From positions 1 through 37,241 of the forward strand of contig JACPJE010000033.1 of NCBI GenBank assembly GCA_016187725.1: 37,241 nt of DNA. Direction: 5' to 3'. The stretch is from Candidatus Latescibacterota bacterium. GTDB lineage: Bacteria; Latescibacterota; UBA2968; UBA8231. Positions 25,165-32,220 of the stretch are shown here, in pieces. A program made the position numbers and the translations under genes. Each line of letters starts with the position of its first letter. Position 1 is the first letter of the stretch. The notes below the pieces were generated by a model. It saw only the letters and a list, made by a program, of their open reading frames with translations. It was not told the origin of the DNA and did no database searches.

Positions 25165-25730
25165 AATCCTGGAGAACGGCCTTCATCGCCCTCGCCGGGG
25201 CTATCCTGCTCGCCGGTTGCGGTTCGACGATTCAATCTGGTTATAAGGGTGTGTATCGCAGCTACCTGGGCGGCACCCGGGCAAAGGTCTACAAAGACGG
25301 TTTCAAATGGCACTGGCCCTGGAACGACGTCATGGCCTACGACGTGCGCTGGAAGACGCTCCTGGAGAAGATCAGTATTCTCTCGGTGGATGATCTGCAC
25401 ATGGACGTCGAGATCGGCCTGCGCTTGCGGCCTATCGCGGGCGAGGTGTACGAACTCCATACCCAGATCGGGCCGGAATACTATCTGCAGGTCGTGCAGC
25501 AGCCCTTCCGCGCCATCGCCCTGAGCGTGTTGGCCGACTACAAGTACAACGACATTCCGAAGCACGCCGAGGCTATCCAGGACAAGATACTCGGCGAAGT
25601 CCAGCGCTCGCTCGCGGGCAAGCATATCGAGTTCGACGCCGTGGAACTGCGCCACATCGAGTATCCAGCGGCGGTCGCCTCGGCCACCAATGAGAAGCTG
25701 GCGACCCAGCAGCTCATGCATCGGCAATGA
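25161..25730 (+). CDS. SPFH/prohibitin-domain lipoprotein, C-terminally truncated
   Basis: 189 residues, GAAGGAG before the ATG at 25161. Lipoprotein signal with ILLAGCGS (C20). The SPFH core is clear: VYRSYLGGTRAKVYKDGFKW, YDVRWKTLLEKISILSVDDL, an ALSVLADYKYNDIP-like helix and VELRHIEYPAAVASATNEKL. Intact family members continue with a long charged coiled coil after KLATQQ, which drives oligomerisation; here KLATQQ is followed by LMHRQ and a stop. The stop overlaps the ATG of an unrelated gene (25727). Probably cut by recombination near 25715, although the SPFH fold itself is complete. Confidence 0.75.
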   Translation: MKSWRTAFIALAGAILLAGCGSTIQSGYKGVYRSYLGGTRAKVYKDGFKWHWPWNDVMAYDVRWKTLLEKISILSVDDLHMDVEIGLRLRPIAGEVYELHTQIGPEYYLQVVQQPFRAIALSVLADYKYNDIPKHAEAIQDKILGEVQRSLAGKHIEFDAVELRHIEYPAAVASATNEKLATQQLMHRQ

Positions 25731-26134
25731 ACACTCTCATAGATAAGTGGAGTCCTGTTTGTAAGGCCCATAATTGCGACCGGGAGGCCCGCACCGCAGG
25801 ATACTGCCCTCGCCATTACCAGCAGCTCCGCCGCCATGGCCGTCTCACTCCGGAGCGCGAGTATCACCGGCGGGGGAATCGCTGCAGGGTCGAGTACTGT
25901 GAGGGTGCCCAGGTCGCCAAGGGGTATTGTTTCCGCCACTATCAGCAGGTGCGGCGCTACGGTTGCCTTACTCCTGAGAGGGAGAGGATTTATGGACGCA
26001 CGGAATGCCGCGTTCCTGGCTGCAAAGAGAAACATTCGTCCCGCGGGTACTGCAAGCGCCACTATATGAGTGATTACTACCTGCCCCATATCATCCGGGA
26101 TCAGTTGCCGCTTCCGGCTATTGCTCAGGCTTGA
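25727..26134 (+). CDS. Triple C-x4-C-x8-C-x2-H zinc-knuckle protein
   Basis: 135 residues. Three tandem copies of C-x4-C-x8-C-x2-H-Y: at 12-29 (CKAHNCDREARTAGYCPRHY), about 53-70 (CRVEYCEGAQVAKGYCFRHY) and about 94-111 (CRVPGCKEKHSSRGYCKRHY). The first two are followed by a basic RRHGRLTPERE or RRYGCLTPERE stretch. The C-x4-C...[GS]-x-C-x2-H-Y motif is common in phage and mobile-element proteins, often ahead of HNH nucleases, and is expected to bind zinc and nucleic acid. No nuclease domain follows. The gene overlaps the truncated SPFH gene by 4 bases, and the codon use looks less GC-biased than its neighbours, suggesting acquisition from a mobile element (inference). Confidence 0.7.
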   Translation: MNTLIDKWSPVCKAHNCDREARTAGYCPRHYQQLRRHGRLTPEREYHRRGNRCRVEYCEGAQVAKGYCFRHYQQVRRYGCLTPERERIYGRTECRVPGCKEKHSSRGYCKRHYMSDYYLPHIIRDQLPLPAIAQA

Positions 26135-26352
26135 AGTCAGAGAAAAGGGCACGCTGCGAATATCAACGCAAAAGCGGCGAGCCGGTCATGGCGGGGTCAA
26201 CTCACGGTGACGCACTCACTCCTGGCGCTGGACGGCCTGGGGCTCCTCCTCCTGCCTCTGGCCTTCCTGAGCCCGGCCTGCTAGGGCGCGCTGCTGAGCG
26301 GACCCCGAGTACTATGATATAACCTTCTCCTGGTGAAAGGAGGTGAATAGCG
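26135..26352 (+). other. Leader region before the H-box-less kinase
   Basis: No supported gene. It contains overlapping -10-like boxes (TATGAT 26313-26318, TATAAC 26318-26323) and the strong SD GAAAGGAGGTGA at 26335-26346. A GTG-initiated hydrophobic 25-codon frame (26207-26284, THSLLALDGLGLLLLPLAFL) may be the worn end of a lost membrane protein. No terminator seen. Confidence 0.35.
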
Positions 26353-27195
26353 ATGTACCTCCATTTCAGCCGGCTGTGGGTGAAGGTGGCCTCTTTTAGC
26401 TGCCTCGCCATCGCAGCCATCGCCATTCCTGCTCTGTACCTAGGATACCAGTGGGACCTGCAGATGGCGACCGAGGCGTACGTCCACCACCTCCACGGCG
26501 CGGCCCTGGCCGTCAAAGCGGTCATCAAACAGGAGTCTGATGCCGCAGCAATGCAGGCGGTCCTGAATGAGGCCCTGAGCGAACTCCGCCGCGACGAGAT
26601 GAGCCTCATGGAGCACCAGGCCCCTTCTTTTGAGGTGCTCCAGGCGTACGTGGTCGGCCCTGACTCCCTGGTCCGCGCCAGCACCGAACCGGGCTGGACC
26701 GGCAGGCCCATCGAGGAGGCCCTGCTGCTGACCGGCAAGGCACTCGCCACCGGCAACATCCAGGTGGTGAAGGAGTATGGCGAAGGCCCCCTCCTGGTCG
26801 CCGGCGACACCAATCAACTGGAGCAGGTGTTCATGAACCTCCTCCAGAACGCGGCCCAGGCCATGGCAAAAGGCGGGGTACTCACCATCAGGACTAGGAC
26901 AACTGAGGGCCTGGTGGAGGTGTCGATTGCGGACACCGGCTGCGGCATCCCGGAAGAGCACCTGGGGCGCATCTTCGACAGCTTCTTCTCCACCAAGGGG
27001 GAGAAAGGAACCGGTCTGGGCCTGGCTATCTGCAAACGGATCGCGGAGGAGCACGGCGGGAAGATCGAGGTAGAAAGCCAGGTGGGGATCGGTACCACCA
27101 TGTACGTGAGCCTGCCGGCCGCGCCGCCAGGTACTACATTCGGCCTGGATGCTCGGGCTGGCTTTTACCCCCCATCTATCCAAAGGAGGCCTTGA
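26353..27195 (+). CDS. Histidine-kinase-derived protein lacking the H-box domain
   Basis: 280 residues with a strong SD. TM1 is at about 13-31 (FSCLAIAAIAIPALYLGY), followed by an extracytoplasmic sensor-like region to about 125 (VVGPDSLVRASTEPGW). The sequence then jumps to a post-HisKA segment (GNIQVVKEYGEGPLLVAGD) and a complete GHKL ATPase: N-box NLLQNAAQAM, DTGCGIP, FDSFFSTK, GTGLGLAI, GTTMYVSLP. The second TM, any HAMP/PAS and the whole HisKA dimerisation helix with its His are absent. An in-frame internal deletion of an ordinary kinase is the simplest explanation, with the junction near 26728-26745. As built, the ATPase would sit on the same side as the sensor, so function is doubtful. 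Confidence 0.75.
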   Translation: MYLHFSRLWVKVASFSCLAIAAIAIPALYLGYQWDLQMATEAYVHHLHGAALAVKAVIKQESDAAAMQAVLNEALSELRRDEMSLMEHQAPSFEVLQAYVVGPDSLVRASTEPGWTGRPIEEALLLTGKALATGNIQVVKEYGEGPLLVAGDTNQLEQVFMNLLQNAAQAMAKGGVLTIRTRTTEGLVEVSIADTGCGIPEEHLGRIFDSFFSTKGEKGTGLGLAICKRIAEEHGGKIEVESQVGIGTTMYVSLPAAPPGTTFGLDARAGFYPPSIQRRP

Positions 27196-27197
27196 CT

Positions 27198-27587
27198 ATG
27201 ACTACGAGCACCTTTACATCGAAGCGGTTGGCGCTTATCGCCATCGGCAGTCTCTTTTTGTGGGCATGCTCGGACCCCCCGAAGCCAACCGCTTCCGGCA
27301 GTGGCGAGACCCAGGAAAAGGTGCTTGCCTCCGAAGGGGGAGACATACTCCTACCTGCTACTGACACCCTAGGTGCCTGCGACGTGGGGGCAGGTGGGAT
27401 GGCGGAAATGCACACCGCGATGTCCCAGGATTCCCTGAGAAGGAGAGCGTGCCGCTGTTTTACCGCCGGGAGCGGGACAGCCTGCCGCGCTCCTGGATCG
27501 CGTTGGTCAGGAACTCCATGGGCCGGCTCTGCCCGCGTTTCAATGCCCACCGCATGGTGCGGGAGTACGCGGAAGCCTTCTACCTGA
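27198..27587 (+). CDS. Lipoprotein N-terminus running out of frame into a glgP fragment
   Basis: Starts at the ATG at 27198 (AAAGGAGG upstream) with a clear lipoprotein signal, LALIAIGSLFLWACS (C24), and a plausible mature part to about residue 78 (EKVLASEGGDILLPATDTLG, AEMHTAMSQDS). From about 27435 the frame reads Arg/Ser-rich nonsense because the DNA there is the 3' part of an alpha-glucan phosphorylase in another frame. The 129-residue product is therefore probably a chimera caused by a deletion or recombination joint; the original lipoprotein cannot be identified. Confidence 0.55.
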   Translation: MTTSTFTSKRLALIAIGSLFLWACSDPPKPTASGSGETQEKVLASEGGDILLPATDTLGACDVGAGGMAEMHTAMSQDSLRRRACRCFTAGSGTACRAPGSRWSGTPWAGSARVSMPTAWCGSTRKPST

Positions 27588-28012
27588 AGGCAGACGCCCA
27601 GTGGAGCCACTACCTGGCGGATGGGGCTGCCCAGGTGCGCGCGGTCTGCGCTTGGGATCACTGGCTGCGGACCCACTGGTCCCAAGTGCGGGTCGAGAGC
27701 GTGGAAGACAAACATCCAGCGATATTGCGCGTAGGTCAGGATCTGGAGGTGGAGGCCCAGGTCCACCTGGGGGAAATACCCTCCCATGATGTCGTGGTGG
27801 AATTCTACCACGGCCGACTCGGCCCCGATGGCAAGATCACCTCTGGGACACCTGCCCCCATGCGCTGGGAAGCACTACTTCCTGCCGGCAGACATCTCTA
27901 CCGGGGGGAGGTGCCCTGCCAGACCAATGGCCTGCACGGGTATGCAGTGCGCATCCGCCCCCGCCGAGAAGATGGAGGGTTCGTCGAACCCGTCCTCCTC
28001 TTCTGGGCTTGA
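27365..28012 (+). pseudogene. glgP: C-terminal fragment of an alpha-glucan (glycogen) phosphorylase
   Basis: The frame opens after a TGA at 27362. Homology begins near 27437 with EKESVPLFYRRERDSLPRSW, RNSMGRLCPRFNAHRMVREYAEAFY and the C-terminal Ig-like module of this phosphorylase group (VEFYHGRLGPDGKITSG, GEVPCQTNGLHGYAVRIRPR). About 190 of roughly 850 residues are present. The PLP lysine and nearly all of the active site are missing. A GTG at 27449 could start translation, but the product would be inactive. A metabolic gene tail is out of place in a metal-resistance region and marks a recombination joint. Confidence 0.85.
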
Positions 28013-28052
28013 AGTATCCCATAACCGGAGTCCGGAGTGAGGAGAATTTGTC

Positions 28053-28637
28053 ATGAAGCGGCTGTTGTTACGGCCATGCATCCTGGGAGTCAGCACGTTG
28101 TCTCTTAGCGGATGTATGGCGATGGGGATGTGCGGGATGGAGCACGGTGCTGCTCACCAAGAGCAGCACGCCAGCAAGGCAGTCTTCGAGGAAGCTCACC
28201 TCGGCGACGTGACGGTCTCTCTGGAGGTCCCCCCGCTCTCGGTGGGGATCGAATCCACCCTCTCCGTGAAGGTGAGCCATATCTCAAGTGGCGAGCCCGT
28301 ATCTGGTGCGAAGGTCACGGTCGCGGTCAGCCAGCTCACGCCACCTGCTGGTCATCATCCCGCTACCCTCTTCGAAGGCCGGGCTGAAGAAGGGACAACA
28401 AGAGGTACCTACTCAGTGAAGCACGCCTTTGCAGAGCAGGGGCCACACGATATCGTCGCCAGGGTATGGGTCGATGGAGGAGACAAATCTGCTACCCCAG
28501 TGACGGTCGCAGCAACTCAGGAAGTTCATCAACACAAAGACTCAAAGGGGCGAATGGACGTCATGCCTATGGGCATACTCTACGGGGCTGGCATGGGACT
28601 GTTGATGGCCCTCATGATGGGGAGGTTTCTGTTCTGA
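28053..28637 (+). CDS. YtkA-like domain lipoprotein with C-terminal TM
   Basis: 194 residues, GAGGAG 9 bases before the ATG. The signal includes LSLSGC (C21), followed by a Met/His-rich stretch (MAMGMCGMEHGAAHQEQHA). The core at 45-155 is a YtkA/FixH-like immunoglobulin fold (VSLEVPPLSVGIESTLSVKV, GEPVSGAKVTV, YSVKHAFAEQGPHDIVARVW). It ends with a His-containing linker and a TM helix rich in Met and Gly (MPMGILYGAGMGLLMALMMG). YtkA-like domains accompany copper and cytochrome-oxidase assembly genes, so a copper-related envelope role is likely (inference). It appears intact, in contrast to the genes just upstream. Confidence 0.72.
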   Translation: MKRLLLRPCILGVSTLSLSGCMAMGMCGMEHGAAHQEQHASKAVFEEAHLGDVTVSLEVPPLSVGIESTLSVKVSHISSGEPVSGAKVTVAVSQLTPPAGHHPATLFEGRAEEGTTRGTYSVKHAFAEQGPHDIVARVWVDGGDKSATPVTVAATQEVHQHKDSKGRMDVMPMGILYGAGMGLLMALMMGRFLF

Positions 28638-28691
28638 ATAGCTTCGTTGACGTGATGTAGTTCCAGCAGCGCCGGCAGCGTGTTGCGGGCA

Positions 28692-28738
28692 GCCCACTCC
28701 GGCCTATTCGGCCTCAGTGGGCGCATCGTGATGCGCCC
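28692..28738. terminator. Two overlapping hairpins between convergent genes
   Basis: Hairpin A: GCCCACT (28692-28698) with AGTGGGC (28716-28722) and an inner GGCC-tattc-GGCC stem. Hairpin B: a 9-bp perfect inverted repeat 28719-28727 with 28730-28738. They share GGGC at 28719-28722. The site lies between the plus-strand lipoprotein (stop 28637) and the minus-strand HemJ-like gene (stop 28742), so a bidirectional terminator is likely. The plan and the cctatt loop resemble the site at 22444-22485. Confidence 0.6.
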
Positions 28739-28741
28739 CTT

Positions 28742-29176
28742 TCAGAACGGCTTCATGATCACCAACCAGACGATGAGCACCATCAGGATGCCGGGGATCT
28801 TGTTGAGCGTCCTGAAGAAACCCTCGCCCCTGGTGTTCTGGCCCTTGTCGAAATCCTTGCGATACTTCGACATCATCCCGTGCAGCCCGCCCATCATCAC
28901 CACCAGCAGGAGTTTGGTGTGCATCCAGCCCTGCTGCATGTACACCGGCATGGCCACGATCAATAAGATGCCGGTGATAAAGGACACGATCATCGCCGGG
29001 TTCAGCACCACCACCATCAGACCGCGTTCCATCTCCCTGAACTTGCCGTCCGCCTCGGAGCCTGGCTGGACCTGCGCGTGGTACACGAAGATGCGCGGCA
29101 GGTAGAGCATGCCCACCAGCCACAGGATCACCGCGATCAGGTGGATCGTCACCAGGTAGGGTATGTTCTCGAGCAC
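28742..29176 (-). CDS. hemJ: HemJ-like protoporphyrinogen oxidase / CopD-type membrane protein
   Basis: 144 residues, four TM segments, start GTG at 29176 with GGAGAGGAGG upstream. Matches the HemJ (UPF0093) pattern: H12 in TM1 (TIHLIAVILWLVGMLYLPR), VYHA (H33), LNPAMIVSFITG, WMHTKLLLV (H86, K88), GLHG (H99), a GFFRTLNKIP segment and the C-terminal KPF. HemJ converts protoporphyrinogen IX to protoporphyrin IX in haem synthesis and binds haem b. NE-x-P of the usual motif is NK-x-P here. No other haem gene is in the window, so the assignment rests on the protein alone. Confidence 0.82.
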   Translation of the reverse strand: MLENIPYLVTIHLIAVILWLVGMLYLPRIFVYHAQVQPGSEADGKFREMERGLMVVVLNPAMIVSFITGILLIVAMPVYMQQGWMHTKLLLVVMMGGLHGMMSKYRKDFDKGQNTRGEGFFRTLNKIPGILMVLIVWLVIMKPF

Positions 29177-29251
29177 CGTCGTCCTCCTCTCCGGGGTTGC
29201 AGGTCAGCGCTGCAAAGGTAAAGGTTCGTCCCTCCGGTGTCCAGCCTGGAC

Positions 29252-29890
29252 TCAGCGCTCGACCAGCCCCCGCTGCGCCGCCACGGCCACGGCCTCGGTG
29301 CGGTTGCCCGCGCCCAGTTTGCGGAGCAGGGCGCTCACGTGGAATTTCACCGTGCGCTCGCTGATGTAGAGCTGATCGGCGATCTCCTTGTTCGGCAGCC
29401 CCCGCGCCAGCAATCCCAGCACCTCGCGTTCCCGGCGGGTGAGCGCCCCCAGCGAGGCCCCCTCCCGGCTGACCCGCTCCAACAACCTGGAGGCCACCAC
29501 CGGCTGCAGCAGCGATCCTCCCTGCGAGACGACCCGCACCGCGTGGAAGACCTCCTCGCGCGGCGCCCCCTTGAGCAGGTACCCGCGGGCCCCGGCCCGC
29601 ACCGCGCCCAGGATCCGCTCATCCGTGTCGAAGGCCGTGAACACGATCGCGCGCACCTGGACGCCGGCAGCCCCCAGGCGCTGGAGGGCCTCGATCCCGT
29701 CCATCCTCGGCATCTCCAGATCCAGCAGCAGCACGTCGGGCTGGAGCGCTTCCACCTGCCGCACCGCCTCCTCCCCGTCGCCGGCCTCGCCCACCACCGC
29801 GAAATCCGGCTGCGTGCCCAGGATGGCGATCAGCCCCTCCCGCACCACCGGGTGATCATCTGCCACCAGGATCCGGATCACTCCTTTCAT
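29252..29890 (-). CDS. NarL/LuxR-type response regulator
   Basis: 212 residues. Receiver domain (1-118) with the acidic pair in LVADDHPVVREGL, phospho-Asp in VLLLDLEMPRMDG (about 57), the T/A position in IVFTAFD and K in YLLKGAP. The LuxR-type helix-turn-helix (about 148-205) reads LTRREREVLGLLARGLPNKE, then ISERTVKFHVSALLRKL. A DNA-binding regulator phosphorylated by the kinase upstream, whose stop overlaps this start (ATGA). The regulon cannot be inferred from the neighbours. Confidence 0.93.
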   Translation of the reverse strand: MKGVIRILVADDHPVVREGLIAILGTQPDFAVVGEAGDGEEAVRQVEALQPDVLLLDLEMPRMDGIEALQRLGAAGVQVRAIVFTAFDTDERILGAVRAGARGYLLKGAPREEVFHAVRVVSQGGSLLQPVVASRLLERVSREGASLGALTRREREVLGLLARGLPNKEIADQLYISERTVKFHVSALLRKLGAGNRTEAVAVAAQRGLVER

Positions 29891-31050
29891 CCGCTCGCCT
29901 CCAGGAGCAGCACCACCTCCAGGCGCGTGCCCTGCGCCGGGCTGCTCTCTATCTTCAGACTCCCGTCCAGCAGCCTGGCCCGCTCGTTCAGGCCGACCAG
30001 GCCATAGCGATCCCTTGGGATCTGCGAGGGATCAAAGCCACAACCGTCGTCCTCGATTACCAGTTGCACCTGTGCGGGCGTCGCCACCAGCCGGAGGAGG
30101 GCCCGGCGGGCCCGCGCGTGCTGAACCACATTGTTCAGCGCCTCCTGGGCGATCCGGTAGAGTCCGGCCTCGACCCGCACCGGCAGCGGCTGCCCCCCAA
30201 TGGCCTCACAGACGATCTCCAGCGCTTCCTTGGCCGACACTTCCGCCGCCAGCGAGGCCAGGGCCTCGGCCAGGGTGCGGCCCTCCAGGGGAGCCGCCCG
30301 CAGGTCCAGCACGGAGCGGCGGGCCTCTTCCAGGTTGGCGCGCGTCAGCTCCAGGGTCTGCTGGGCGACCTGGCGCACCTTCCCCGGATCGGCCCCTCCT
30401 TCCAGCAGGGCATCGATGCCCTCCAGCTTCAGGAGCACCGCGGCCAGCCCCTGGCCCAGGGTGTCGTGGAGTTCGCGGGCCAGGCGAAAGCGCTCCTCCA
30501 CTGCCCCCAACTGCACGCTCCGGCTGAACAGGCGCGCCCGTTCCACGGCGATGCTGAGCAGGTCGCCGATGGTGTGGAGCAAGCGCAGGTCGTCTTCGGA
30601 CAATTCGCGCCAATCCGCGCTGGCCACGTTGAGCACCCCCAGCTTCTTCTCGTGGGCGTACAGGGGTATGCTGGCGTGGTAGCGCAGCCCCTCGGTGCCC
30701 TTCACCAGCCGCACCAGCCGGCTGCAGGCGACCACGTTGATGTTGGCCGCCCCTTTCAGATCGCCGGCCCTATAGGTGTCCAGGCAGTAACAGCGCTGCT
30801 CTTCCATGAGGCGGGGGTTGGCGGTCAGGGCTGGAGGCAGGTCTTGCGCCGCAGCCAGATAGGACTCGCCGCTCTCCTCGTGGAGCAGCCAGATCCAGCC
30901 GGTCCGCAGGTCGAGCAATTCCGCCACCTGGGCCAGGACCGCGTTCAGGGCCTGGCCCAGATCCACCGAGCCGTTGAGTTCCCTGGCGATGGCGTTGAGA
31001 ATGGACAATTCGCGGTTGCGCTGCTGCAGCTCGTCGGCGTCGGACTTCAT
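29887..31050 (-). CDS. GAF-domain sensor histidine kinase (NarL partner family)
   Basis: 387 residues from the ATG at 31050 (AGGGAG 8 bases upstream), preferred over an in-frame GTG at 31083 without SD. A short coiled coil (DELQQRNRELSILNAIAREL) leads to a GAF domain (about 30-180). HisKA_3 follows with phospho-His in RLARELHDTLGQGLA, then a HATPase_c domain with QEALNNVVQHARA, DDGCGFD and YGLVGLNERARLL. There is no TM segment, so it is cytoplasmic. The GAF contains C87-Y-C89 and C109 (CYCLDTYRAGDL...VVACSR), a cysteine pattern that could bind a metal or Fe-S centre as in AirS/NreB-type oxygen sensors (inference). Coupled to the regulator by ATGA. Confidence 0.9.
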   Translation of the reverse strand: MKSDADELQQRNRELSILNAIARELNGSVDLGQALNAVLAQVAELLDLRTGWIWLLHEESGESYLAAAQDLPPALTANPRLMEEQRCYCLDTYRAGDLKGAANINVVACSRLVRLVKGTEGLRYHASIPLYAHEKKLGVLNVASADWRELSEDDLRLLHTIGDLLSIAVERARLFSRSVQLGAVEERFRLARELHDTLGQGLAAVLLKLEGIDALLEGGADPGKVRQVAQQTLELTRANLEEARRSVLDLRAAPLEGRTLAEALASLAAEVSAKEALEIVCEAIGGQPLPVRVEAGLYRIAQEALNNVVQHARARRALLRLVATPAQVQLVIEDDGCGFDPSQIPRDRYGLVGLNERARLLDGSLKIESSPAQGTRLEVVLLLEASG

Positions 31051-31104
31051 GCTGGCGCTCCCTGTTCCGGCCCGGAGGCTCACCCCAATATACCGTACTG
31101 CGGA

Positions 31105-32220
31105 TCAGGGCAAAATCAGGTGCAGATCGCCGAATTCATGCCATAGATAGCGCTCGCGCAGCGCCTCGGCGTAGGCGAGGCGCAGGTGGGCTGATCCCGC
31201 CAGGGCTTCGAGCATGGCCAGGTGGCTGGCCCTGGGCTCGTGGAAACCGGTCAGCAGCGCATCGACCATGCGCAGGGGGCGGTCTGGGGTGATGACCAGC
31301 CGGCTCCAGCCTGAGCCGGGATGCACCAGGTTTTCCCTATCGGCCGTGGTCTCCAGGGCGCGGATCGCGGTCGTGCCCACTGCCACGACCCGCCTGCCCG
31401 CCGCATGGGCCAGATTGACCAGGCGGGCGGTTGCGGGAGGCACGCGGTAGAACTCCTCGCCGGGCGCTTCGCCCTCTTCCTGGCTGGACACGCCGGTATG
31501 CAGGAGGAGCGGGGCGATCTGCACGCCCTTGGCCGCCAGCCGGGCGATCAGTTCCAGGGTGAAGGCCCGGCCTGCCGAGGGCATCTCCGCGCTGCCTGGC
31601 TCGGTGGCGTACACGGTCTGATAGTATTCCAGGGGCCAGGCCTGGGCCACGTGGCCATAGCGGATGGGGAACCCGTATTGCGCCAGGTACTCCTCCAGAG
31701 GAAGGGGCAGATCGAGCGCGGCGGTCCACAGATGCACGCCCTGGCGGATTGGACCAGAAGGGCCAGGCCGGTAGGGCGTGTGCAATGCCGCCGCCCCTCC
31801 GCCGGGCAGGGACAGGACCTCGCCGGCTGCGGCGCCGTAGAAGGGCTGGGTAGCGTTCCCCTCCGGCAGCCGCACCTCGACCACCCATTGGCCATCGGGC
31901 AGCCGGGTCGAGAGATGCAGTGCGATCGGCGCGCCATCAGTGCGCCTGCCTGCCACGGCAGCGTTCAGGGTGCCGCTGGTATTGATGACCACCACGTCCC
32001 CTGGCGCCAAGAACGCCGGCAGCTTGCGGAAGGCGGTATGGATGATCCGCTCCTCTGCCCGGTAGGAGACCATCAGCCGCACCTCATCCCGGGCCAGGCC
32101 CCGGGCCTCGGGCGGCTCGCCGGCCTCCAGTTCGGAGGGGAGATCGAAGTCCAGACCTCCGGGGCTGGCGACCAGGGGCAGGAACGCCCGGAACAGCGCG
32201 CTGTCCAGTTGGGCGGGCAT
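31105..32220 (-). CDS. QueA-like S-adenosylmethionine-dependent ribosyltransferase-isomerase
   Basis: 371 residues from the ATG at 32220, which overlaps the SDR stop (TGATG); the frame is open upstream only as a shadow of the SDR. QueA-type blocks: DEVRLMVSYRAEERIIHTAF, LAPGDVVVINTSGTLNAAVAG, YYQTVYATEPGSAEMPSAGRAF, PGSGWSRLVITPDRPLRMVDALLTGFHEP and ASHLAMLEALAG. Classical QueA transfers the ribosyl part of SAM to preQ1 at the tRNA wobble base. This protein is divergent in the N-terminal third (VINTSG where QueA has FNDTR) and belongs to a paralogous group I recall from Actinobacteria and Chloroflexota. The substrate may not be tRNA-preQ1. No tgt, queG/queH or preQ1 synthesis gene is nearby. 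Confidence 0.8.
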   Translation of the reverse strand: MPAQLDSALFRAFLPLVASPGGLDFDLPSELEAGEPPEARGLARDEVRLMVSYRAEERIIHTAFRKLPAFLAPGDVVVINTSGTLNAAVAGRRTDGAPIALHLSTRLPDGQWVVEVRLPEGNATQPFYGAAAGEVLSLPGGGAAALHTPYRPGPSGPIRQGVHLWTAALDLPLPLEEYLAQYGFPIRYGHVAQAWPLEYYQTVYATEPGSAEMPSAGRAFTLELIARLAAKGVQIAPLLLHTGVSSQEEGEAPGEEFYRVPPATARLVNLAHAAGRRVVAVGTTAIRALETTADRENLVHPGSGWSRLVITPDRPLRMVDALLTGFHEPRASHLAMLEALAGSAHLRLAYAEALRERYLWHEFGDLHLILP

